Source: G963692885 sp964658655 (GTDB lineage: Bacteria > Acidobacteriota > Terriglobia > Terriglobales > Acidobacteriaceae). Taken from it: a DNA stretch of 64,000 nt. The notes beneath the pieces were generated by a model. That model was not told the DNA's origin. It saw nothing but the letters and a program-made list of their open reading frames with translations, and searched no databases. Shown piece after piece: positions 9,534 through 18,896 of the stretch (positions are counted from its first letter, which is position 1; the number at the start of each line of letters is the position of its first letter). Both the position numbers and the translations under genes were made by a program. Location of the stretch: the NCBI GenBank assembly GCA_964658655.1, contig CAZZZL010000009.1, forward strand, positions 62,001 through 126,000, given 5' to 3'.

Positions 9534-12500
9534 GTGATTCCACTTCCCGCACGTTCACTTGCTCGTATTCCGCTGTCACCATCGTCGAACCCGAAGACAG
9601 CCCGGCGCTACCCATTCACATCCGCATTTCTACTTTTCGCATTGACATTCTTTTCCGGATCGCGTCTGCAGGCGCAGGCTGTTTTCGGATCGATCGTGGG
9701 TACCGTGACGGATTCGTCAGGAGCCGCTGTCCCCAACGCGACGGTCGTCGTGACCGACATCGCCAAGGGCACCACGCAGACCGTTCAGTCGAACGCAAGC
9801 GGTAACTACTCTGTCTCGCGCCTTATCCCCGACACCTATTCGCTGAAGGCGTCCGCGCAGGGATTTTCGCCTGCCCAGGCTGACAATGTCGTGGTCTCGG
9901 CCGACACGTCGCCCGAGGTAAACCTGGTCTTCCAGGCAGCCGGCGGAACCCAGACGGTGACCGTCTCGGCACAGGCAGCCGCGCTGCAGACAGATCGTGC
10001 GGACGTCGGCAGCGTTATCGACAACAAGCAGCTACAAAACCTGCCCAACCAGAACCGCAACTTTACGACGTTCGCCCTGTTGACGCCGGGCGTGCAGCGC
10101 GGATCATTCAACATTGCACCGACGGAAAATCCCCAGGGTACTCAGTCGCTTGAAGTGAACGGCTCGAACTACGGTTCGCTCGGCTATTACCTCGACGGCA
10201 CGGATAATCGTGAGCCAATCGACGGCATCATTGTCGTGAACCCCACTCTTGATTCGGTCAGCGAATCGAAGATTGACACAGAGAACTTCCCGGCTGAGTT
10301 TGGCGGCGCAATCGGCGGCAACGTCTCCGCGCAAACCCGTTCCGGCGGCAACACCATTCACGGCGATGTCTTCGAATTCCGCCGCAGCGGCGACCTTGAA
10401 GCTCGCGACCCGTTCAGCCAGTCGCAGCCCAGCCCGGTGACCGGCAAATACATTCCGAGCCAGCTGTACAACCAGTTCGGCGGATCTATCGGCGGCCCGA
10501 TCATCAAGGACAAGGCCTTTTTCTTTGGCGACTACCAGGGCACACGCCAGAAGATCGGCACCAGCCTGCTAGAGAACGTACCGACGGCCCTGGTACGCAC
10601 CACGTGTCTGAACGCGGCAAGCGCTACATGTGACCTGTCGCAATATGGCGGTGGGGTGTTCAACAAGGCTGCTGCACCACTTACCCCGCAGGGCATCGCG
10701 CTTCTAAGCGCTCTTCCCAATCCAAATAATGGGGCAGCAGGAGCCATTTCGAACAATTACTCCGGCTCCGGCAATGGCAATAACAATGGAGACCAGGCCG
10801 ACATCCGCCTGGATGACCAGGTGACCAGCGGTCTGCATGCGTTCGCGCGTTATGACTACTCCCGCTTTACGCTGTTTGGCGAGCCGGTCTTCGGCGCAGC
10901 AGGCGGTGGAGGCTTCGGTCTCGGCGGCACGACTGGCACCGATACAGTGCAGAACCAGAGCGCAGCCGGTGGTTTCGACTACGCGCTCAGCTCAAGCCTG
11001 TTAACAGACTTCCGCTTCGGCTTCCTCGACTATCACGTGGACGAGAACAAGATCGATGCCGGTACCTTTCCTGCTACGGCGATTGGTCTGCCTAATTTGA
11101 ACACCGGCAATGCTGATACGTCCGGCTCTCCGACGTACAACGTCGTTGACGGCAGCGTCAGCCCTTTCGGCAACCAGGGTTGCAACTGCCCTCTGCGTGA
11201 GAGCGAGCAGGTCTTCCAGGTGAATAACAACTGGACCAAGACCTTCGGCAATCACTCGGTGCGCTTCGGTGGCGATCTGCGTTATGCATTCAACCTGCGG
11301 AATGCCAGTGATAACAATCGTGCCGGCGAACTATTCTTCAGCAATAGCACCAATGCGAACACGGTAGCCGGCGGAACTGCGGGTCTCGGACTTCTGTCCG
11401 TGCTCCAGGGACAGGTGGCAAACTTCCAGCGCTTCGATATCTTTGATCCGAATGCAGCAACACACCAGAAGCGTGGTGCGTTCTACGGGCAGGATAGCTG
11501 GCGCGTTACACCCAAGCTGACAATTAACTACGGCGTTCGCTGGGACGTCATCTTCCCCGAAACAGTCACGAGCGCAGGCCAGGGCGGCTATACAGACCTG
11601 ACCAATGGCGTGATCCGCGTCGCCGGCATCGGCGGTGTGCAGACCAATGGCAATGAGCACACTGACTTCCTTAACCTGGGCGGCCGCTTCGGTTTTGCCT
11701 ACCAGGTTCGTGAAGGCACCGTGATTCGCGGAGCCATCGGGCAGGTCTATGACAATGTCGGCTTCTTCGGCACCATCTTTGGCTCGGCTCTTTCGCACAA
11801 CATTCCAGCCCTGACATCAGAGAACGTCGGCAGTACAAATGACTCCCTGGCAAAGGTTTCGTTTGCTTCTGTTCTGCTGAAAGGCCAGGAAGGAATACCA
11901 GCTCGTCCTGCGGCGACGCCGATCCCGGCAAATGGCCTGATTCCGATTGTGAACGGAGTCGGTTACAATATCCGTCCCAACACGCTGCTGCTGCCGAAGG
12001 TTGACCAGTTTAACCTGACGATGCAGCAGGAACTGACCAAGCAGATGACCTTCACGCTCGGCTACATCGGCAACATTGGCGAGCGGGTATATCCGGGTGA
12101 GACAGAAGGCTACAACCTGAACGAGCCGTTGCTTCCTACGAACCCTGCTGACCTGACGGCGCCTGATCCGACGGCAACCACTCCCAATCCTCCGGGCGTG
12201 CTGAGCCGTGATCAACGTCGTCCTTACTACAATCGCTTCCCGGGTTCGGTTTGCTGCACCCAGGACATCAACTCCGTTTCTCCGAACGCGCGTGAAACCT
12301 ACAACGCATTGCAAACGACAGTGGAGCAGCGCTTCTCGCATGGCTTCCAGTTGCTGGCAAACTATACCTGGTCCCACGCATTGAACTATGGCTCAACCTA
12401 CTTCAACAATGATCCCCACGTTGAAAAGGGACCGAGCGATACCAACCGCAACCAGGTATTCGTGCTGAGCGGCATTTATGAATTGCCTTTCGGCAAGGAC

Positions 12501-13121
12501 AAGATGTTCGTCAACAGCGGCAACCGGCTGGTGAACTATGCCATCGGCGGCTGGCAGCTCGCCGGTACCACGACGTGGGAAAGCGGCCTGCCGTTTACCC
12601 CGACGTATAACGAATGCGGATCGGATCAGGACATCGATACCAACTCGAGCAGCCCTGGCTCTTCGAGCGATTGCCGTCCGAACAAGATAAGCGATGGCGC
12701 TGCGCAGGGCTTTGTGCACAACGCTTCCGGCTTCGACGCAGCTACCGGCAGCCGCCGTATCTTTACACCGGTTGCTCCTCTAACAGCGAATGGCAGCGTG
12801 TCTGGGCCATTCGAACGCGGCGCATTCGGCACCATCGGCAACATTGGCCGCAACAGCTTCCATGGCCCGACGGACTACTTTGCTGATGCTTCGCTCTTTA
12901 AGAACTTCAGCATCACCGAAGGCATCAAGGGCCAGTTCCAGTTTCAGGCCTTCAACGTGTTCAACCACGTACCGCTTGGTCTGCCGAGTGGTACCAACTC
13001 ACGCTGCGTGGATTGCACCACCGGCGACGCCGGCTTGATCACCAGTGTCGACAGTGCCATCTCAGGCAGCGGTCAGCCGTACATGCGTCAACTGCAGTTC
13101 GGTGCAAAGATTAACTTCTAA
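9534..13121 (+). CDS. TonB-dependent receptor with carboxypeptidase-regulatory-like N-terminal domain (Oar-like)
   Basis: Outer-membrane receptor of 1195 residues for energised uptake of an unknown large substrate. A GTG start with GGAGG upstream is followed by a basic leader and a hydrophobic signal segment ending at LQAQA (about 48). Next is a CarboxypepD_reg-like beta-sandwich (SIVGTVTDSSGAAVPNATV onward, about 50-135), then the plug domain, where the region around SLGYYLDGTDNREPIDG corresponds to the plug core, and a long 22-strand-type barrel. It ends in a Phe (QFGAKINF), the usual barrel assembly signal. The length and domain order are typical of the expanded acidobacterial family. A rho-independent terminator follows directly. 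The substrate cannot be read from sequence. Confidence 0.93.
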   Translation: MIPLPARSLARIPLSPSSNPKTARRYPFTSAFLLFALTFFSGSRLQAQAVFGSIVGTVTDSSGAAVPNATVVVTDIAKGTTQTVQSNASGNYSVSRLIPDTYSLKASAQGFSPAQADNVVVSADTSPEVNLVFQAAGGTQTVTVSAQAAALQTDRADVGSVIDNKQLQNLPNQNRNFTTFALLTPGVQRGSFNIAPTENPQGTQSLEVNGSNYGSLGYYLDGTDNREPIDGIIVVNPTLDSVSESKIDTENFPAEFGGAIGGNVSAQTRSGGNTIHGDVFEFRRSGDLEARDPFSQSQPSPVTGKYIPSQLYNQFGGSIGGPIIKDKAFFFGDYQGTRQKIGTSLLENVPTALVRTTCLNAASATCDLSQYGGGVFNKAAAPLTPQGIALLSALPNPNNGAAGAISNNYSGSGNGNNNGDQADIRLDDQVTSGLHAFARYDYSRFTLFGEPVFGAAGGGGFGLGGTTGTDTVQNQSAAGGFDYALSSSLLTDFRFGFLDYHVDENKIDAGTFPATAIGLPNLNTGNADTSGSPTYNVVDGSVSPFGNQGCNCPLRESEQVFQVNNNWTKTFGNHSVRFGGDLRYAFNLRNASDNNRAGELFFSNSTNANTVAGGTAGLGLLSVLQGQVANFQRFDIFDPNAATHQKRGAFYGQDSWRVTPKLTINYGVRWDVIFPETVTSAGQGGYTDLTNGVIRVAGIGGVQTNGNEHTDFLNLGGRFGFAYQVREGTVIRGAIGQVYDNVGFFGTIFGSALSHNIPALTSENVGSTNDSLAKVSFASVLLKGQEGIPARPAATPIPANGLIPIVNGVGYNIRPNTLLLPKVDQFNLTMQQELTKQMTFTLGYIGNIGERVYPGETEGYNLNEPLLPTNPADLTAPDPTATTPNPPGVLSRDQRRPYYNRFPGSVCCTQDINSVSPNARETYNALQTTVEQRFSHGFQLLANYTWSHALNYGSTYFNNDPHVEKGPSDTNRNQVFVLSGIYELPFGKDKMFVNSGNRLVNYAIGGWQLAGTTTWESGLPFTPTYNECGSDQDIDTNSSSPGSSSDCRPNKISDGAAQGFVHNASGFDAATGSRRIFTPVAPLTANGSVSGPFERGAFGTIGNIGRNSFHGPTDYFADASLFKNFSITEGIKGQFQFQAFNVFNHVPLGLPSGTNSRCVDCTTGDAGLITSVDSAISGSGQPYMRQLQFGAKINF

Positions 13122-13142
13122 CACCGCTGCATTGTTAAATAG

Positions 13143-13170
13143 AAAGGCCGCCGGCGATGGCGGCCTTTTT
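13143..13170 (+). terminator. Rho-independent terminator after the first receptor
   Basis: A perfect 10-bp stem, AAAGGCCGCC (13143-13152) with GGCGGCCTTT (13159-13168), has a six-base loop and runs into a T tract. It begins 21 bp after the receptor stop. It would terminate plus-strand transcription efficiently, and the A-rich left arm gives it some activity in the opposite direction. Confidence 0.9.
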
Positions 13171-13200
13171 ATTTGAAGATGACTACGTGACACGGTGCTG

Positions 13201-13712
13201 CTACTGCACGGTGAACGTAAGGCTGGCGTTGTGAATGATGCCTCAGGCAGTTGCGATGACGAGCACACTGTACGTGCCAGCTGGTGCGTTCATGTTGGAC
13301 GTGGGCGGCGGAGTAGGAGGTGCCGTGGTGGAACCGCCGCTACCGCAGCCGATCTGCGTGCCAACTGTTCCTGCCACCATCAACAACATCATCAGCTTTA
13401 GACAGCGCCTGCGGGCAGGAAACACGACTACAGCAAAGACGATTGAAGCCAGGCTTGTTCCCAACACAGTGCGCCATCTATTGCTGACATTCTGCGTTGT
13501 CGCAGCAGGAGGGACAAAAGCAGGTACGGTAAGCGTGGCGGTACCGTTTCCTGTAACACTCGACGAGGCAGGGTTGATGGAACAAACCACATTGGCCGAT
13601 GATGTCGTGCAACTCAGCGAGACCGGGACAGTTGCACCGTAGGGAGCGCCCAGCTCGATAGGAACGGTAAACGAACTACCGGCAGCAACTGTAGAACTCG
13701 AGCTTGCATATA
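13201..13712 (-). pseudogene. C-terminal remnant of an Ig-like/Arg-rich-anchor surface protein, with in-frame TGA
   Basis: Reading leftward, an open frame from about 13712 encodes Ig-like strands with VPIELGAPYGATVPVSLSC and VCSINPASSSVTGNGTATL. A hydrophobic helix (SLASIVFAVVVFPA), an Arg cluster (ARRR), a second hydrophobic helix ending in IGCGSGG, a Pro/Thr linker and final beta strands follow. A TGA at 13243-13245 interrupts the last hairpin: the same frame continues GIIHNASLTFTVQ to a TAG at 13201-13203. One base change (TCA to TGA) would explain it. There is no N-terminus; the right edge is fused to an epimerase remnant. The module matches the C-terminus of the intact lipoprotein at 38033-41518. 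Confidence 0.75.
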
Positions 13713-14053
13713 GCGACGCACACCCGTGGCAATCGCAGCCCGAAATAGATTTCCGCCGCCTTCGTTTCTCAGATTCCTGTCACCGGCGGCATATTTCGGC
13801 ATATCACGCTGATCCTTTGGCAGGGACGTCGATTGATCGATCACGACCTCCGCCTGCGCCCGGCGCAACGCAGCTTCCACTTCCGCTGCATCGAATGCGT
13901 CTACGATTGCGGCCTGGAAACCCGGCTCTTCAGCTCCCCGGCTCGCACATCGCTTGTCGTCATTCCAACGACGGAACGCCCTTGTCTTGATAGCTCAGCG
14001 ATAAGTGGCTGGCCAATGGCTCCGCTCGCCCCTGCTACAAAGATGCGCATCAT
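13700..14053 (-). pseudogene. Truncated, frameshifted NAD(P)-binding epimerase / atypical SDR
   Basis: An ATG at 14053 opens MMRIFVAGASGAIGQPLI, a textbook GxxGxxG Rossmann start of NmrA-like or NAD-dependent epimerase proteins. A frameshift around 13915-13925 is needed to continue into QAAIVDAFDAAEVEAALR and then NEGGGNLFRAAIATGVRRY. Both halves match the family in order, so the shift is real damage or a sequencing error. After RRY (about 13710) the homology ends abruptly and the frame enters the Ig-type remnant, so roughly the C-terminal two thirds are lost. Non-functional. Confidence 0.75.
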
Positions 14054-14130
14054 CCTTTCAGCTTCATCGATTGATAACGGAACTCGCGAGCCGTGCTACC
14101 AGGAAAAATGGCTCGTTTAGCTCCAGCTTT

Positions 14131-14616
14131 TCAGGACGAAGGTGCATGCCACCTGGAAATGAAGTCGAGTATGGCCTGGTGGTTATAGCCATTGTTTAAT
14201 TTATGGTCCGCTTCAAGAGCGTCGGTTGGCTGGGCCTGCAGTAGTTTGCCCGATTCGGAAAGAACGAAGAAATATGGATATCCGCTTACTTTTGGAAATC
14301 TGGATAAGAATGCCTGGTTCTGATTTTCCCTGCTCCAGTTGACGTGAACGACGACGAAGGTAGATTCGATGGCTGAGGACAGTTGGGGGTCCTGATGAAG
14401 AGTGCGATCAAGGACGATGCACCACGGGCATCAGTTACCGCCAACGTCCAAGAGGATGTTCTTGTGTTGCGTTTTGGCCACTGCTTCTGCAGCTGCCAGA
14501 TCTTTGGCAGAATCACGCGTGGGATCGAAAACTTTTTCAGCGGCAAAGACACCACGATCCATTAGAAATATCAGTGCAAATGCCAGCGCTGCCTTGATTG
14601 AACGAGCCATTGTCAT
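14131..14616 (-). pseudogene. Thioredoxin-like exported protein interrupted by TGA inside the WCPWC motif
   Basis: The ATG at 14616 starts a signal peptide (about 1-26, ending FAA). Then comes AVAKTQHKNILLDVGGN, a TGA at 14431-14433, and the same frame resumes CPWCIVLDRTLHQDPQ and runs to a TGA at 14131-14133. Total length would be 161 residues, right for a periplasmic thioredoxin-fold reductase. The stop falls exactly where Trp of the W-C-P-W-C active site belongs; TGG to TGA is a single transition. Everything downstream is intact, including YPYFFVLSESGKLLQAQ. It is therefore either a very young pseudogene or a base-calling error. The neighbours on the right are exported phosphoester hydrolases. 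Confidence 0.8.
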
Positions 14617-14741
14617 TCCTCGCCACCGATTTTAATCGATCGCTCCAGATGTACAGATCGCTTGCGCGAGGGCAGGTGAACCCACCTGACTGGCTGGCTC
14701 GACAGGGAGGGCTAATTTCGTTGCGGATGGTGCGCCTGCAT

Positions 14742-16304
14742 CTACTGACGTGGAACATGCCGACCGACCGCTGTCTGCGTGTTCTTCTCAGAGTTAGTTT
14801 CTGTAACGATTACGGCCGAAATCGGAGCATGATCGGAGAGACGATCCGGGAGCGCGCGGTTAAGGGCCTGCATTGTCTGTGGCATCTCTGGATAAAACGC
14901 ACTCTGCATAACTCCATTACCAGAATCACCTGGTGGCTTGACGAAGATCCAGTCAAGCCTGAATTTGACTACGCCGCCGAAATCGCGATCCATGCTGAAA
15001 GTGGGCGAGAAGCCCTTCCTCGCGCGCTCATTACTGTCTGACAATGTCTTACTGCTCCTCTGAACGTTGCGTGCCTTGATGCCGGCAAAGTCGAAGCGCG
15101 TCCCATCCTTAAATTCGAACGAGCGCACATCAGAAAAAAGGGCTGCTTCCGGGTTCTGTCCGATTACGGGAATATGGGTCGCCGTGGGATCGCGAAAATT
15201 CTTCCAGAAATTGAAGGAAGCTGTGGCGTAGACCGGCATGCCAATGGGCGTAAAGCGCAGTAGATTGCTGACCCAGAACTGATAGTCCTTGACGCGGGAG
15301 CTAAGCTCATACCGCACCGACGTCGGAGTGCCGTCGCTCCCCGTCGTGTTCAGATCGCCTGCCATAACAAGGCCGCCCGGAGAGCCGCGAAGATTCTCAA
15401 GGATGGCGGCCATCTGTTCCCTGCGGCAGCTTGCCCTGCATTTATTTTCGAGATGCGCATTCACGATACGCACAGGTGTCGATTGCGAACCTGGCAGATC
15501 TATGTCGGCTACGAGAGCGCTACGATTGCCGCGTCGTACCTCTCGTTCTATGCGTTCAAGAAAAATCAGGCTTGCCGCACCTCGTTTAGCTTTCTCCAGC
15601 TGCGATATCTCCTGCTTCTCCTGCAGAAACCAATCATGGCAGACAGGAAGTTGAAGGACGCGTGTATTGTGTAGCGGGTAACGACTCAGGATTGCATTCA
15701 CATGCAGGCCCTGGTAGCGGGTGCGGTCCGGCTTGAGATCTTCCGTCATGCGCGCGGAAAGTGCGGGGGTATCAAGAACGGCCGCTTCCGTGCCCAGATC
15801 TTCGAGTCCATCGACCTCTACAAACTCGACCGCGTAAGCGGAACTCATCCCAAGCGTGTCGGCAAGCTCGCGAACGACGTTGCAATAGTCGGTCCGTTTT
15901 ACACCGATGTCGACTTCATTAAGAATCAATACATCGCTGCTGCGAAGAGTCGCTGCCTCTCTTTCGAGTGCATGCAGCGCTGCCGGCGACAGTGCTTTCT
16001 TCTCCTGCACATGCTTTAGGAATACTTGTGGCGTCTTGAGTAGCAGCTCGATATTGTCGAAGTTCTGTCCGCGTTCGATATTCCATTCGATAACACGCAA
16101 ACCTCCGTGACGCCGTGTCTCTGCGGAGGACGGACGGTTGTCTACTACAGGCGTGGCCAGCAAGTGATCAAGCTTTAGCTGCAGGTCAGGAGTTGGATGC
16201 GCGTCCTGTGAAAGGGTGACGAGTTCGTCAAACGTAAGCGGGACCGGAGCTGCGTATAGCAGCGCTGCGAAGCTGGAAGGCAAGAAGCACAGCAGGATGC
16301 GCAT
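14742..16304 (-). CDS. Exported endonuclease/exonuclease/phosphatase-family hydrolase
   Basis: An EEP-superfamily phosphodiesterase. The ATG at 16304 places a clean signal peptide (MRILLCFLPSSFAALLYAAP) at the N-terminus; a frame extension to 16370 adds a non-signal tail and is unlikely. The fold's motifs appear in order: VIEWNIERGQ, LNEVD (metal-binding Glu), NAHLENKC, MAGDLNTTGSDG (catalytic Asp/Asn) and near the end LSDHAPISA (Asp-His). At about 520 residues it is longer than nuclease-only members, so nucleic acids, inositol phosphates or phospholipids are possible substrates. It neighbours two other secreted phosphoester hydrolases, suggesting phosphate scavenging. Confidence 0.85.
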   Translation of the reverse strand: MRILLCFLPSSFAALLYAAPVPLTFDELVTLSQDAHPTPDLQLKLDHLLATPVVDNRPSSAETRRHGGLRVIEWNIERGQNFDNIELLLKTPQVFLKHVQEKKALSPAALHALEREAATLRSSDVLILNEVDIGVKRTDYCNVVRELADTLGMSSAYAVEFVEVDGLEDLGTEAAVLDTPALSARMTEDLKPDRTRYQGLHVNAILSRYPLHNTRVLQLPVCHDWFLQEKQEISQLEKAKRGAASLIFLERIEREVRRGNRSALVADIDLPGSQSTPVRIVNAHLENKCRASCRREQMAAILENLRGSPGGLVMAGDLNTTGSDGTPTSVRYELSSRVKDYQFWVSNLLRFTPIGMPVYATASFNFWKNFRDPTATHIPVIGQNPEAALFSDVRSFEFKDGTRFDFAGIKARNVQRSSKTLSDSNERARKGFSPTFSMDRDFGGVVKFRLDWIFVKPPGDSGNGVMQSAFYPEMPQTMQALNRALPDRLSDHAPISAVIVTETNSEKNTQTAVGRHVPRQ

Positions 16305-16433
16305 CCATCGAAAATAGCTTGAAGTGTTGGACGTCTCATCATTGACTCCCCTGGAGTGGACAGCAATCACTTAAAATCCGTCCCTGTTCATTTTGCGTGA
16401 ACCGGATCCAAGAAGATAAGCAGCTACCGTTCT

Positions 16434-17510
16434 TCAGGCTGACAGCACTTCAAGTCTGCCGTCCATCGATTTTGAAACGCCGAAAAGAAAGCGACCGCCG
16501 GCATCGAGGTGGCGTAGCTGCAGTTCTTTCTTCGTAACGGACAAATGCCCAAAGCCGTGGACCTCCTGTGCGTAAGGCCCGCGCTGCAGGTCGTCCACCT
16601 TCAGTACGTAGAGATCGGCACCCCCGCCTCCCGAAAGAAAATGAGTAGTCGGATGATCCTCAAATTGCAGGATCTGCAGATCGTGATCGTGCCCGGCCAT
16701 ATAGAGGTCGACTTTGTATTTACGGAACAGCGGGTCCCAATCGCGAATGAGAACCGGATGATCGCCATGCGGTCCATTGGAGAAGACGGGATGATGCGCC
16801 ATGACCACAAGAAACGGCGCCGTGCGCGGCTTCTGTAATTGCAGTTCGAACCAGCGAAGCTGCTCTGTCTGCTCTTCCGGCTTCAGTGTGAAACTCTCTT
16901 TATGCTGCCAGCGGCCATCTTTTGACGGCATGTTGCTATCGAGCACGATGCAGTGCATGAACGGATTGCGAGCGGGAAAATCGAAGGTATACCAGCGCGC
17001 AGGCAGTGTCCAGCGTGTGGGCTTGCCGTCAATCCCTCGGCCGGATCGGGCGTACTCAAGTTCAGCTTCGACCTTGTTCACCGTTGGTGGAAGCAGCTGA
17101 TAATCGTGGTTGCCGAGCATGCTGTACACAGGACCGGGAAATAACTCGGCCGGATACATTTTCTCGAACTGGTTCAGCCAGCGCGGTGAAGCGGAACCCT
17201 GCGGCAGATCGCCGTACCAGCTGTCTCCAAGAAGAAACAGTGCGTCGGCGTGCAGCTGATTTGTCTGCGCAAAATGCTGCATGCCCATTGCCACCTGCGC
17301 CTGCGCGGCATAGCTGTTCCCACCTCGCAGGTCGTCAATAGATGGCGCATCCAGCCAGCCCCAGTCGCCGAGTATGAGCACATGAGCCGCACCCTTTGGG
17401 AACGATGGCGCTGCAGCTGCTCCGGCGATGGAATTTATGGCAGCAGCGGCGCTCCATGCGAGGCTCTGACGCAGGAAACATCGACGGGAGAGCGGTGGAT
17501 AGTCAGGCAT
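16434..17510 (-). CDS. Tat-exported metallophosphoesterase (purple-acid-phosphatase-like)
   Basis: A 358-residue calcineurin-type phosphoesterase. The N-terminus has a twin-arginine motif SRRCFLRQ followed by an Ala-rich hydrophobic stretch, so it should be exported folded with its metals. The five metallophosphoesterase blocks are visible: GDWG (48-51), GDSWYG (about 93), GNHDY (about 132), HHP and GHDHDLQ. The arrangement GDxW...GNHDY resembles tartrate-resistant acid phosphatases. It lies 130 bp upstream of the EEP hydrolase on the same strand. Likely role is release of phosphate from organic phosphoesters in the periplasm; the exact substrate is unknown. Confidence 0.87.
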   Translation of the reverse strand: MPDYPPLSRRCFLRQSLAWSAAAAINSIAGAAAAPSFPKGAAHVLILGDWGWLDAPSIDDLRGGNSYAAQAQVAMGMQHFAQTNQLHADALFLLGDSWYGDLPQGSASPRWLNQFEKMYPAELFPGPVYSMLGNHDYQLLPPTVNKVEAELEYARSGRGIDGKPTRWTLPARWYTFDFPARNPFMHCIVLDSNMPSKDGRWQHKESFTLKPEEQTEQLRWFELQLQKPRTAPFLVVMAHHPVFSNGPHGDHPVLIRDWDPLFRKYKVDLYMAGHDHDLQILQFEDHPTTHFLSGGGGADLYVLKVDDLQRGPYAQEVHGFGHLSVTKKELQLRHLDAGGRFLFGVSKSMDGRLEVLSA

Positions 17511-17753
17511 ACTGTTGGATATACCAGCTTCTTCTTTGCCATTGCAAAGCTGCCGTATTTCATGAGCCAGGGTTTTCGTTCGTAAGGAGAAATTCTGCGG
17601 CTCGACACTTCGCAGTGAGATAGTGCTTGCCCGATCAACGCAGGACGTAGAAAATCAGCAAGCCGGTAAAGTGCACGCGCTTCGGCACTTCAAGCTGCCC
17701 CGCATACTTTGAGTTTCACGCACTGTTAACGCCCTTCGGATTAAATAGGACGA

Positions 17754-18896
17754 ATGATTCATTTCCGATCTCTTGCCTTGAGACTCCTGATTTGTGGCAC
17801 GACCATAGCCGCATGGGCACAGGTGTCGCCAACCAGGACGCAGAACGTTATATACGTGATGACCGATGGCCTGCGCTGGCAGGAAGTGTTCAATGGTGCC
17901 GATCAGGCGATCATGAACGAAGAGCACGGCAAGGTAAAGCCGAAGGATGTCGCAGCACTCAAGCAGGCGTACTGGCGCGATTCTGCGGAAGAGCGCCGCG
18001 CAGCCTTGATGCCATTCCTCTGGTCCGTCGTGGCGAAAGAGGGACAGATCTATGGCAACCTTACTGCGGGCTCGGATGCACATGTCACGAACACCCTGAA
18101 TTTTTCCTATCCCGGTTACAGTGAAACACTTTGTGGATTCGCAGATCCGCGAGTCAATAGTAATGACAAGGTGCCGAATCCAAACCAGACGGTCCTGGAG
18201 TGGCTGAACAAAAACTCCGCATTCCGCGGCCACATTGCGGCGTTCGCTGCCTGGGATGTGATGCCCTATATCCTCAATGCGGAACGATCGCACCTGCTCG
18301 TCAATGCCGGTTACGACCCTCTGACCGCGATACCAATGACGCCCCGTCTCGATCTGCTCAACCATGAAAAAGCTGAGACACCGCGCGTGTGGGACGATGA
18401 ACCTTTCGATCCAATTCCGTTTTACACAGCGCTTGAATATCTCAAATCGCAGAAACCGCGCGTACTCTATCTATCGCTCGGTGATACGGATGACTGGGCG
18501 CATGACGGCAACTACGCCGAATATCTGAATGCAGCCCGTCGAGCAGATGACTATGTGCGCGTGTTGTGGGAGACGGTGCAGTCGATGCCGGAGTACCGCG
18601 GCAAGACGACACTGATTTTTTCTCCCGACCATGGGCGCGGCGAAGGCCTGGATAGCTGGAAGGACCATGGACCCTCTGCGGCGGCTCCTGAAAGAAAATG
18701 GCAGGGTCTTCCGGAATCGAAGCAGATATGGATGGCATTCATTGGTCCCGACACGCCGGCTCTTGGCGAGCGCAGGAATATTCAACCGGTGCTGCAGACA
18801 CAGCTTGCGGCCACATTCGCAGAACTGCTCGGCCAGGACTACCACGCTGCAGTGCCCAACGCAGGCAAACCAATTGCAGATGTGATCGGGCACTAA
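17754..18896 (+). CDS. Exported alkaline-phosphatase-superfamily hydrolase
   Basis: A 380-residue protein with a signal peptide ending near WAQ (about 23). The metal site of the alkaline phosphatase/sulfatase superfamily is seen as VMTDGLRW, with Thr37/Asp38 as nucleophile and metal ligand. Further ligands lie in LGDTDDWAHDG, FSPDHGRG and DHGPSA. The nucleophile is Thr rather than formylglycine-precursor Cys/Ser, so it is a phosphatase or phosphodiesterase/phosphopentomutase-type rather than a sulfatase. It is divergent from the metallophosphoesterase, with a 240-bp spacer, and forms a three-gene exported phosphoesterase cluster. No nearby regulator or obvious Pho box was identified. Confidence 0.87.
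   Translation: MIHFRSLALRLLICGTTIAAWAQVSPTRTQNVIYVMTDGLRWQEVFNGADQAIMNEEHGKVKPKDVAALKQAYWRDSAEERRAALMPFLWSVVAKEGQIYGNLTAGSDAHVTNTLNFSYPGYSETLCGFADPRVNSNDKVPNPNQTVLEWLNKNSAFRGHIAAFAAWDVMPYILNAERSHLLVNAGYDPLTAIPMTPRLDLLNHEKAETPRVWDDEPFDPIPFYTALEYLKSQKPRVLYLSLGDTDDWAHDGNYAEYLNAARRADDYVRVLWETVQSMPEYRGKTTLIFSPDHGRGEGLDSWKDHGPSAAAPERKWQGLPESKQIWMAFIGPDTPALGERRNIQPVLQTQLAATFAELLGQDYHAAVPNAGKPIADVIGH

Noticed and set aside
14431..14433. TGA in the thioredoxin-like gene as a selenocysteine codon
   Set aside because: The TGA replaces the Trp before the first Cys, not a Cys position, and both cysteines of CPWC are present. A SECIS-like hairpin directly downstream is not evident. Nonsense mutation or base error is simpler.
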